DNA of 32,631 nucleotides, taken from the NCBI GenBank assembly GCA_963204975.1, contig CAUJJC010000047.1, positions 1-32,631 of the forward strand, read 5' to 3'. A program made the translations under genes and the position numbers. The notes below the pieces were generated by a model. That model was not told the DNA's origin. It was given only the letters and a program-made list of their open reading frames with translations, and made no database searches. Positions 1 through 12,000 of the stretch are shown here, one piece after another; the first letter of the stretch is position 1, and each line of letters begins with the position of its first letter. Source of the stretch: Verrucomicrobiota bacterium (GTDB lineage Bacteria > Verrucomicrobiota > Verrucomicrobiia > Verrucomicrobiales > Verrucomicrobiaceae).

Positions 1-3000
1 ACCGACAGGGTTTCCGAAGTATTCGCGGCCGTGTTCCCGATGAGATTGAAGTTACCGCCACGCATCTGGAAGGTTCGAGTCGTTCCTCCAAGGCGATTGA
101 CGACGTTGGTTGTCGTGTTGTCTAAGGTCAGTGTCGCACCCACATCCACGAGGGCATTCACCGTGCTGCCGGTGCCGATCAGGCCTGCACCACTGAAGGT
201 TAGTGTCCCTTCCAGTGCATTGATGATAGGAGAAACCGCCGCTGGGCTGGCCACCGAAACGACCATATCTCCCTTGCCAATCTTCGTAAAGTTTGGACCG
301 CCTGCGCCCCCATTAGCGAAGGTGCCTCCGGACAAGTTGATGGTGCCACCCGCTCCTGCATTGAAGGTGGTCGTGTTAGCTGTTGCGATACCTCCTGTAA
401 TGTTCAGTGTCGAACCAGCAGCAGCACCGATGATCACAGCAAAGCCGCTACCCTGTGTGATCAAGCCTGAATAAGTTCCTCCAGTTCCAACAGCCTGAAT
501 GACTCCGCCGTTGTTAAAGCCGGACAGCCCATTGACATTCAATGTAATGGGTTGGGAGAAGGTGACTCCGTTGCCGAGCAGGAGTGCCGAACCAATCGCG
601 TTATTGATCGTGATTGCGCTGGGTGTGCCGAGGGCATTGGCGTGATTCACTTCGATGGCACCTGCATTGATCGTGATCGCCGGAGTCCAGCCTGAGTTGT
701 CTGCATTCACGACAAGAACGCCATTATCATTCTTCGCGAGATTGTTCGTAGCGACGGTTGGACTGAACGGAGAAGTTAGAGTGAGCGTATTCCCAGCAGT
801 CACCTCAATCGCATTGTTGGCTTGATTGAGAATGAGGGTGCGTGCCGTGCTGAACGTTCCTGTGGCTCGCAGGCCAACGCCAGTGCTGCCATCCACATTC
901 AGGGTAATGGTGTTGTTGACGTTGCCAAGCGCACCGTCGGAAGCCACCGAGAGAATACCGTTGAGGATGTCTATCGTCTTGCCCGCTCCACCAAAGGTAT
1001 TGCCGGAGTTTCCAAGCACCAAAGCACCAGGGCCAGACTTGATGAAATCGAATCCACTCGTGTCAGAAACCACACCGCTGAGGATCAAGCCCTGCACCAC
1101 ATTGGAAGCCGTGGCCACGCCCACTGCAAAGTGAGACGCTGCGCTCAAGGTCGTAGTGCCGGTGAATTCGAGGCCGTAGCCGCTCTGATTGGACACGGAC
1201 AAGATGCTGCCAGAGTTGGCCAAGTCCACCTTCTGGAGGATCTTGTTGCGAGCGTTGGGCGCACCACCCGAGCGGTTCACCGTCAGAGCAGTATCACCCA
1301 CGATGCTCACATTGCCACCCAGGGAGAGACTCTCAACCGTGCTCAGGGTGTTGCCATCTGCGGTGAACAAGAGACCGCCAGTGGCGTTGATGGTGCCCGC
1401 ATAATTACCAACCACGAGTGTGCCGAGGCCGGACTTGTTGATCACGTCACTGGAAAGCGAAGGGCTCGCATCACCGATGGTCACGGTCATTTGCGGCGCG
1501 GTCACTGTTGCACCCCAGATGGCCGGAAGAGTGGTGGTGCCGTTGAAGGTCATGTTGTTTGTTCCATTGAAAACCGTATCACCGAGGATGGTGACATTGT
1601 TCGTGATGGTGCGGGCTGCACCTCCAGCGAGCACTGATGTGTTCGCTCCGAGGGTCAAAGTGCCTATGCCGACTGGGCCGGTGACGACAGTGTCGTTGAG
1701 GAGCAGGGAGTTGGTATCCGAGGCGATGATCAGACCGCCGCTGGTGATGTTCACACCGCCCGTGAAGGTGCTGGCACCGCCGAGTTGCAGAACACCGGTG
1801 CCGGACTTGCTGATACCGCCATTCTGGATCACCGAGTTGATGATCAAACCCGCCTGCCACGGAGCAACATCCTGGCCGTTCACCGTCGTTGCCCCCACAT
1901 TGATCGAGTAGGCTCCAGCACCATTGAGGTCCAGAGTTCCATTTGAAATCGTAGCCACAGCACCCGCATTCACCGTGGTGACAGAAATACCGCCGGTCAG
2001 AGTAAGAACGCCAGTCGGGTTCAAGGTTGGCGCAGCACCACCCATGTTATTAATCGTCAGGCCGGTAAGCGTGTTATTGCCTGCCAATGTCACCGTGGCA
2101 GGACCGCCCAGCGTAAGAGCCTGGGCAGGAATCACACCGCCCGCCGTCTGAATCAAGGAACCTTGGAGAACGGTAATGCCACCGCCACCATTGAGCGTTC
2201 CAGTAGCCCCCAGTGTGACGGTTCCTTGGTCGATGACGAGGCCACCTGTGAAGGTGTTCGTGCCATTCCATGTCATCACGCTCGCACCGGTGTCCCCCGA
2301 AGTCTTGATCACGCGGACGGCACCGCCATTGTCTGTGATCGCTGCGTTCATACTTACCAAACGATTGGTGCCAGTGTAATTCAGGTGGTGAATGTAGAGG
2401 TCGCCGCCGCCGGAAGGGCCGGTCACATTACCGTTCTGAACGGTGAAAGTCACATTGTCAGTCGCCTGACCAAAGACCAGCGCTCCGCCTTGAACCGTCA
2501 GCGTGTTGGTGCCGAGGTCGAGTGTGGTAGCGGCATTCTGCTGACCGAACGTGAGGGTTCCAACGGTGGTGTTTGCGGCGAGGTTGGTGGTGCCAACGGC
2601 TCCCAGTCGGATGTTGTCAGTCGCGCCAGCATTGTAGATCGAATTGGCCGAGTAACCCGCAAATCCGGTCTGATTCAAAGTGCCCACGCCATAGGTGGTA
2701 TCATAGCTTGCCAACTCACGATCCACCACAGCCCAAGCACCAATGATGTTGTTGGTCAGCGTCGGAGCAGCAGTGATCATCACCCGTCCACGCGTGCCGA
2801 TGAGGCCGAAATCACCTGCGTTATTAAACCGAAGTGTCGCCACCGAACCCACGCTCCTCGTCAATGAGGCGATGGTGAGAACACCGGAGCCAATGCCAAT
2901 ATCGGCATCGTTGGCGAAAATGTTGTTGTGGCCTTCTACCAGAGTGACAGCTCCGAGAGTTTCGGAAGAGTTAGCCTGTGCGCGACCCTGGAAGCTCAAC

Positions 3001-6000
3001 GTGCCGCCCTTGAGGGTAATCGCCGTCGCGTCGTTCACGCGATTGGCGTTGTCACGAAGGTTGGTATTGGTCATTGCCAGGGTGCCAAAGTTGATGTCGA
3101 TAGCAGAGGTGTTGAGGATGGTGCCGTCGTCAGCAAGGTTCAGGGTGCCGCCCGTGATGAAGGTCGGGCCACTGTAGCCGTGGGCACTCTGGAGGTTCAG
3201 TGAATTGGTGCCGGTCTTGTTCAGGTAGATCGTGCCGTTGATCTGACCATTGAAGTTGGAGTTGCTATTGGTCACCAGAGTGGCTTGCGCACCAGTGTTG
3301 GTCACTATGCCGCCACCGAGGTCGGTGTTTCCACCTCCATTCGCACTGAACAGGCTGCCGATGAATTGCACGCCATTCTTGAGGTCCACTGTTGCACCGT
3401 TGTTAATGCCAAGGCCATTGTTGAAGAGCAAGGTATTGGTCGCACCGCTTTGCAGGTTGAGCGTGCCGCCATTCACGATGGTGTTGCCGCTCACATACTG
3501 CTGCTGGTTGAGATTCAGCGTGCCATCGAGCGACTTGGTCAGGCCTGCGGTGCCTGCAAGGCCACTCGTCACATTAAGAGACAAACCAGAAGCGACATGA
3601 ACCACCGCCTCAACCCCGGCAAAATCCACGATGGGAACCGACAGCGTAGCTGCGCTTCCGCTGCCATTGACGAGGATGCCACCGCTGGTCAGTGCCAAAC
3701 GAGTCGGCAGGAGACCGCCCAGGCCGCCTACGTTGGGGCTGCCGCCTGTGGTATTGAGATTGAGGGCGTTGAGCGTTTGGTTGCCGGTCAGTGAATTGGC
3801 GGTCGCCGGAGTCGCCTTGTAAGTCTGCGTAGCAGTAGCACTGAGAATATTCGACGCGCCTGCGTATGCCGTGAAGGGCAAGATGCCATTCGCGGCGCTG
3901 TAGGTGGCGAACTCATTGCCGTTGGTCGTGACGCGAGCCAAGATACCCGTGGTAGCCGGAACCAGAGTGGGAGCCGTAGTGAAGGTCAGCTTGTTGTTGG
4001 TGCTGCCAAATGTTCCTATCATGTTCAGCGTAGCTCCCGCATTCTGAGTCAAGGAGGCAAAGGTCACGGTCTGGTTGCCGCCAGCGGCAAGATTGATCGT
4101 GTTGGCACCCTGGCTGATCTGAAGAGCACCGGTAGAGGTGTGCGTTGTGCCAGCAGCATTGGGTATAAAGTTCAGCGTGCCGCCGCCGATTTGAACAACG
4201 CGGTTGCTGAACCGGTTTGAGGTATTGGTCGTGCTATTGTCGAACGTGAGGGAGCCACTCTGCCAGACCTGCACCTGAGTATTCGCACCTGAAGAGCCAA
4301 AGGTGGCAGCCCCATTGAGCGTCATGTTGCCGCGATAGACGCGAACCTCCGTGTCTGGGATGGCGTTTGCCGCCGAGAGATTCATGGTGCCATTACCAAC
4401 CTTGAAAAGGTAGGTGTTGGCACCTGGGCTGGCATTCAAGTTGTCAATCACGCCCGTGACATTGATCGCACCTGTTCCCTGAGTGTTGTAGTAACCAATA
4501 ATGTTGCGGCTTGTTCCACCAGTTGGGTGGTTGAAATTCACCGTTCCGATATTCAAAGTGGCACCATTGTCTGCCCCGAAGCCGTAGCTGCGCGCCTGAT
4601 TGTCAGTCCCGTGTGTCGCATTAACTGTCACTGTTCCAATGGTATTCGATCCACTGACGCTCTGGAAGGCACCACCAGTGTTGAGGCCAGTAAGAACACG
4701 CCCGTTTGCAAGGACGTCGATGGTAAGAGGATTGGTAATCGTCAATCCGCCGGAGAGCTGGAGGGCTGCGCTCGTTTCATTTACGATGATGGTGCCAGTG
4801 GTAAGTGTGTTGGCGGCTGTGGGCGATACGACACCTGCATTGATCGTGAGATTGCCGCTCCAGCCTGCATTGCTGGCACCGAGGACAAGGGTTCCGAGGT
4901 CTGCTTTCACGAGAGCAGTCGAAGCACCACCCGTAAGGCCGAAGGCGCTATTGAGAGTGAGCGTGTTACCCGACGTTACCTCAATGGACCGCGTGTTGCT
5001 AGAGGTGTTGAGATTGATGCTCCGGCTGGTGGCGAATGTGCCGGTCGCGCGGAAGGTCGAAGTGCCAGTCGTAGGATTCAGAAGCACGCTATTGCCAGCA
5101 TTTCCCAGTTGGGCATCATCATTCACAGACACTACACCCTGACGGATATCAATATTTCCTGTGAACGTATTGTCCGCCGGAGTGCCATTGTTAAGGACCA
5201 CCGTGCCTGCGCCCGTCTTGATGAATCCAGTGCCAGTGAGGTCACCTGTGAGGTAGAGGCCCTGAATCACATTCGATGCAGTCGCCGTGCCGACATTGAT
5301 GGTGGGAGTCGCGGTGAAAGCGGTAGCGTCCGAGACCTGGAGACCATAGCCGTTGCTATTGGTCACCGTAAGACCCAAACCCGTGTTCGTGATGCTGGAT
5401 GGGGCAAGGATCTTGTTAGCAGCCGTGCCGAATGGCAGTGAACCACCACGATTGACGGTGATGTTAGGGACGATGCCGGAGTCAAAGGTGACACTGCCCA
5501 TGGAAATCGTCTGCACGGAACCGGTGCGATCACCGTCATGAATGAGTTGAATGGCGTTCGGATTGCCCAAGTCCGTGGCGTTGAAGTTACCGGAGTAATT
5601 CGTGGCGTTGAAAACCAGAGTTCCAAGTCCGGTCTTGGTGTAGCTGCTAGCTGCTGGTAGATTGCCGAGCAGTGCCACAGTTGTGCCAGGATTGGTCACT
5701 TCGATAGTAGGCGTGCCACCCGTGAGCCCCGCACCGGTCAAGTTACCGGTGAGTGTCAGAGTCCAAGCATTTGTGGAGGTGGCGTCGAAGGTAGGAGTCC
5801 CAGCGAAACTAATGTCATTACCGACACTAAAGCTACCATTCGTCAGCATTCGTGTGCCTGATGCCATCGCGACAGGACCGACACCCAAGGGGCCAGTCAT
5901 CACTGCACCACCGCTATACGTGCTGCTCGCATTCACGATGATTCCCGTGGAGTTCACATTGAGACCGTTAAAGGCGCTCTGTCCGCTTAACATCAGGAGG

Positions 6001-9000
6001 CCGTTCCCAGTCTTATTGATGGCACCTGAGCCATAAAGTGCAGAGGCAATGTTTAACGTGGGTTGGTTGGTGGTGTAAATCTGGGAGCCGATCTGGATCG
6101 GAGCCACGCTGATGGTGTTGGTCCCGGCAGCGAGAGATACGATACCGCCAGTGATGGTTGCAGTTGAAGCAGCGTTGCTGCTGGTGGCGGTGATTGGGCT
6201 ATTGCTTGTCAGCGACAACGTTCCTGTGCCGATGGTAACCGTGGGATTACCTTCACCACCGATATTGTTCAAGGTCAGGCTATTTACAGCTGAGGACGCC
6301 GTGGTGAAGGTCAGACCGGCACGCCCATTCAGTATGATGTCATTGCTGGCTGCGATATTCGTGGAGTTGACGGCTGTGACAGCCGAGCCAGTCCCAGTCA
6401 CGCCGCCATTGATGGTGAGGCCCCCTGCTGGAATGACCACATCAGTAAGCGTAGTGGGAGCAATGGTGAGCGTGCCACGGTTCACCACAGTGCCGAGGCT
6501 ATAGGTGTTGGGCGCGGTAAGGGCCAAAGTGCCGGCACCATCCTTGATCAACGTCAAGGCTCCATTGATGACCGAGTTAATCGTGAGGGTATTCTGGTTG
6601 TTGTAAGTGACAAGCTCGTTAGTGCCGCTGGTAATGACGCCTCGGATAGCAGTGGTGCCGATGCTGGCGGCATTATTGTTATCGCTGCGGAGGATACCGC
6701 CCAATTCCAGATGCAGAGTATCGCTGCCGCCAGTGAACAGCACGTCGGTGGTGAAGCCACCGCCAATGCGCAAGAGGCTAGTTGTGTTCGTGCCCGCAGG
6801 CAGCAGGACAGACGATGCCACAGTAGAGAAGATATTGGTAATGTTGCCAGCAGCGAACACTCCCGTCGTGGCCGGGGTATTCGCGGCAGCAATAACCTGT
6901 GCGGTATAGCCAGCATAGCCGCCCTGACCAACGACTCCGACGCCTTGATCTGCATTATAGGCTGCGTAGTCCGTCGTATTGGCGATGGCCCAAGCGCCGA
7001 GAATGCCGCTGCCCACCACTGCCGGGGTAGAGGCAAAGACGATGCGTGAGTTGTTCCCTTGCTGGCCGAGGTTGGTGCCAGTGAAGTTCACCGTGGCACC
7101 AGGACTGCGTGTGAGCGCACCAAGGAAGAGATCAACCGAGCCAAAAGTGCCGCCGCCAGATGTCGCGGTAATTGTGTTAGCCCCTTGAGCCAAGGTGATC
7201 GCACCGAGCGTTTCGGTGGCCAATGCTGCGACACGACCATTGTAGGTGATGTTGCCGCCGCGCAGTGTGATAGGTGCCGCATCGTTGAAGCGGTTATTGT
7301 TCTGCGTCTGGGTGCTGGCGTTGTTATCGAAGGTCAGCGTGGCGTAGTTCAGATCCAGACTGGTGGTATTGAGCAGCGTGCCATCATCGCGCAGGTTGAG
7401 TGAGCCTCCCTGGACACTGATGGTGCCGGTAACTGAATTGGCGCTGGAGAGAATCAGAGCGCTGCCACCAAGCTTGCCCAAGTTCATGGTTCCGGTGATC
7501 TGACCGCCGAAGGTGCCACCATCGCGCGTCACAAAGAGCGGGGTGCCAGTGGAGGTGGTCAGGGTCCCCGCAGTGCCTGGCAGTCCCGAGCCGAAACCGC
7601 TCAAAGCGCCGACATACTGGATATTGCCCTTGAGGTCCACCGTGCCTCCGGCATCAAGGTTGAGACCTCCAGGAGTTCCGGTGCCGTTGGCAAACAAAGT
7701 ATTGAGACCACCATTGAGCTGCAAGGTGCCGTTGGAAACGTTGGTGGTGGTATTGTGGAATGAGACGGTGTTGAGGTTCATCTGGCCAGCACCCGTTTTG
7801 TGGATGGTATTGGTGAAGGAGGCGTTCACATCGAGTGTGGTGCCGGAATCGACCTGAATGAAACCCTGAGCGGACTGGATGATCTGGCCAAAGGTAAGGG
7901 TATTGTTGCCCCCCGTGTTGAGGATGTTCGCGGAGGTCAAGGTGAGGTAACGCCCTGCTGAGCCAACGGTGAGGCCCGATCCGTCGATCTTGATAGCGTT
8001 CAGAGTGCGGTTGGCAGTCAATCCTGCCGTCGCCGTTACTTCCATGGTGTCCGTGTTAGCCGCGGAATTAAGGTTGTTGCTGGTATTGTAGCCGGTGAAG
8101 GGCACAAGACCGTTGGTGTTGTCGTAACCCACGAAGTCTCCCGCCATCATGGCACGAGGAACGATGCCTGTGGTTGCTGGAGTGATGCCGAGGCCGGTGC
8201 TGGTGGTGAAAATGATCTTGTTGCTGGTGCCTAGACCGGTAACGCTAGAGAGATCCAGGTGAGCAGAACTACCTGTGAAGGTGACGCCCGAGAAGGTCAG
8301 CGAGTTGGTGCCGACACCCGACATAATGATGGCTGTCGGACCTGTAGTGGTCAAAGCACCCGTGATCTCCGTCGTGTTGTTGCCAATGATTTCCAAGACG
8401 CCGCCAGCCATGCTCATGGTTCCCGTATTGAGAAGGCGGTTGTCGTTATTCGTGACGCTATTATCCAACCGGAGGGTGCCTTGGCCGTTAAGAACCACAT
8501 TACCCGCCCAACTACCATTAGCCCCGCTCAACACCGTGGTGCCTCGATTCAGCGTGAGGTTACCCGTCGCGGTGTTGGCACCAGAGAGATTGAGAGTGCC
8601 ATTGCCCGAGTAGGTGAGGCTACCTGCGCCAGTGCCACCATTTTGAACGACTCCGTTCACATTCGTCGTCCCAGAGCCGAGCATGACAAGTATGCGCCCC
8701 GTATTGTCATTCGAGAGGCTGACATTGCCGGTCAGAGTCAGGTTGGCACCACCGGAGAGGCTGTTTACGAGGAGACGGTTGCCCCCGTTGTTGGTAAGGA
8801 GACCGGTCAACTCGATGCTGTTCGTCCCAGTGACGGTGGCAGGGTCACCTGTGAGAAACACGGTATTACCCAGTGAATTGGCTCCAGTAAGATTACCCGC
8901 GTCCGAACGAAGCACACCGCCACCGAAGTTGAACTGGCTGGTGCCAGTGCCGATCTGGGCAACACCAAGCGTCTTGTTGAGGATCATTGTGCCCTGACTC

Positions 9001-12000
9001 AGGCTGGTGATGCCAGTATAAGTATTGGCAGAACCACCATCGAAACGGAAAAACGCATCTGGATGGAGGGCGATGCTCCAAGCGGTCTTGCCGCCAGCAG
9101 CCGCATTCTCACCAATGACGCCGTTCCAGATCGTGGAGCCGTAGCCACGGATGCTTATCGTTTGCGTCGCCGCAGTGCCTCCTGCCTCGTTGTTGACGAA
9201 GTTGCCATTGACAGTGAGGAGCGCACCATTCTCCAAGTTATTGCTGATCGTCCACTGGTTGTTGCCGGCAGTCTTGGTCATCCCGCCGATGGTGATCGAG
9301 TTCTGACCTGAAATGACTGAGGTGGAGTTGTTACCCTGGATAATGGCGGACGTCGTTAATGGGCCACCGTAGGCGAAGATAGCGCTGTTTGTGACCGTGA
9401 TGGCGGTCGCAGCTCCGATACCGTTTGCAGTGAGACCCAAGTTGCCGCCACCCACCGAGAGGCCTCCTGTGAAAGTATTGGCTGATGGAGGATTCAGAAT
9501 CCAGGTGCCACCGTCATTCTTCGCGACAGCCAGCTTATTCGGGAAAGTAGCGTTCGTGCTATCAGTAAGCACCAAATTTATCTGATTGTTGTCCACGTTG
9601 GATCCGCGCAGGTCCAGGCTAAGAATGCGCGCAACGGTGTCCCCCCTCGTATCATGCACGAAGGTGCCACTGTCCCAAATGAGTGGCCCGGAGCCAGACG
9701 AATCGATACGCGTGATACGGTTGCCCGTGAAGTTCCCTGACTGAGTGAGGGTGAGGGCACGGCTGGCGGTTTCACCAGCACCCACATAAATGAGGGGACT
9801 CAAGTCCCCGTTTCCTGGGTTTCTGAGAATCAACGCTCCGCTTGCACCAAGCGAACTGGAGGCCCCCGTGCCAATCGATGTGACCACGAGAGTGCCTGAA
9901 TCTACACGGGTGCTGCCCGTGTAGGTGTTGGCGTTGCCCAGAATGAGCACACCGCCGCCATTCTTGATGAGTGCATTGCCTCCGGTGCCGGGGCCGCTGA
10001 TGACGCCGGAAAGGATGCCAGCGGTAACCATGGTGCCAGTGTTACCGTTGTTGTTCACCGTGATCGTGCGGGTGGCCGCACCAATGGCGATATCGTTGGT
10101 GATTTCCGTCTCACCGAGGGCGGTGCTTGAACCGAGGATGAGGGAGGTGGGTGCAAAATTCGTGCTGCCCCATGTCAGCGCCCCGCCTCCAAGGGTGACA
10201 ACGAGTCGATCAGTCGTAGCAGCGGCGAAACCAGAGGCACCACCAGGGATTTGGACCGTCGTGCCAGTTCCTGCCACGGGCGCGCCAAGGGTGCGAGTGA
10301 AGGTGCCAGAGGTTTCCAGCACGCCACCATTGATGACGAGAGGGCTGGAAGCGGAGAGGCCCTGCACTGAGGCTGCCGAACTGGCTACGCGCAGAGCACC
10401 TGCTGAAATAGTGGTTGTGCCACCATAAGTATTCGAGGTGACGGGATTGAGTATCCAGAGGCCGGCGTCGGCTTTGGTTAGCGACAGATAGTCTGTGGCT
10501 GCGCTTGGATTGTCGCGCAGGCGAATGCGCATTTCATTGTCACCTAGAGAGTTACCACCCAAAGTGAGAGTGCGGATGCCAGCCCCACTGAAGGTGAGGT
10601 CCGCCGTGTTGCTGAAAATGATGGACGCGTTATTTTGGGCTCCTGTTGCCAGCGTGCCATTGCCATACTGACCGGAGGACTGGATGATGCCGTTGGCTGC
10701 CAAGGTGAACTCACGGTTGGTGGAGAATGAAGGGGACTGGGTGGCCGAGAAGATGGTGGCATTGGCTCCAGTGTATAGGAGGGTGCCGCCATTGAATATG
10801 AGATTGGCTGCTGTCGCACCTGTGCCAAGGGGGCTGGCCACACCTGCATTCATGGTGGTCGTTCCAGCAGGAAGAGTAAAGGCGACCGTGCCCGCACTGA
10901 TCGTAAGAGTGTCGTAATCAGAAGTGTTGTTGGTCAACGAAAGCGTCCCAGAGCCATTTTTGACCAGGTGGAGGTTCGCCCCCGTGATCGGGCCGGTGAA
11001 GTAGCCGCCAGTGTTGTTGTTCCCCACACGGAGGGTGGCGAGCGCGCCGGAGTTCATGATGGTTCCGGAGCCATTCAAGGCGTTCACCGAATTTGTGCCG
11101 GAGGCCACGGTGCCAACGCTAATCCCATTGAGGTCGAAGGTTGCCCCCTGGCGGACGTTGAGACTGATGTTGGTCGCGCCGAGCAAGCCGCCAGTCGCCA
11201 TCTGTAGAATGCCTTCGTTGACGTTCACGGTGCCGGAATAGGTATTGGCTCCACCGAGGATGAGGGTGCCCGCGCCGCTCTTGGTGAGACCGGCGGTGCT
11301 GACAGTCATCGGGGTATTGATGGTCAGTGTGTTGGCCCCATCTACACGGACAGCAAAATCATTGCCCGCTGCCGAGGCAGCGATAGCCGTGCCGCCAGAA
11401 ATCGTGCTGCTGCCACCCGTGAGGAGAATACCTGCACCCAAGGTGCCCGTGCCAACAGTGAGGGTCTGGGCAGCATCGAGGGTCAAATCATTGGCACCAC
11501 TGATCTTGAGGGAGTTGATGGCAGCGCTGGTCTGGGCGGTGATGGCCCCTACGACTTGGTTGTGGCTGCCGACGGTCAAAGTCGCGGCCCCGGCGGCGGC
11601 ATCGACGAATCCCGCGTCCGTGCCATAGACCGGAGCACGCAGCGTGGTGCCCGCGCCGGAGTAGGCAAAGTCGGCGCTGTTGAAATAAGTGCCTGCATTG
11701 ATGAAGCCCGCAGTTCCACCGATGTTGATCGTTCCAGTGTTGGAAACATTGATAGTTGCACCTGCTGTGCGCACGCCGAGCGAGGCGAAGGTGAGCGTGC
11801 CTGAGGCAGCGGTGAGCGTGCCATGACCGGTGGTGGCTGTCAGAGCACCAACTGTTTCTGTATTGGCTCCGCCCGTGTAAACCAAGGTGCCACCAGCGGA
11901 CTGAGAGAAGGCTTCCACATTAAAAATGACGGCACCAGCGTCAGGCAGGAGGTCAATCGCTGCGCCATCTGTCAGTTTCAGGGTGCCGTTGGAAACAGTG

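Noticed and set aside
822-1637. Plus-strand opening of 271 codons inside the giant gene
   Set aside because: It is antisense to regular PATR-like repeats. Many similar openings occur across 1-13985 only because the sense frame's composition suppresses stops on the other strand.
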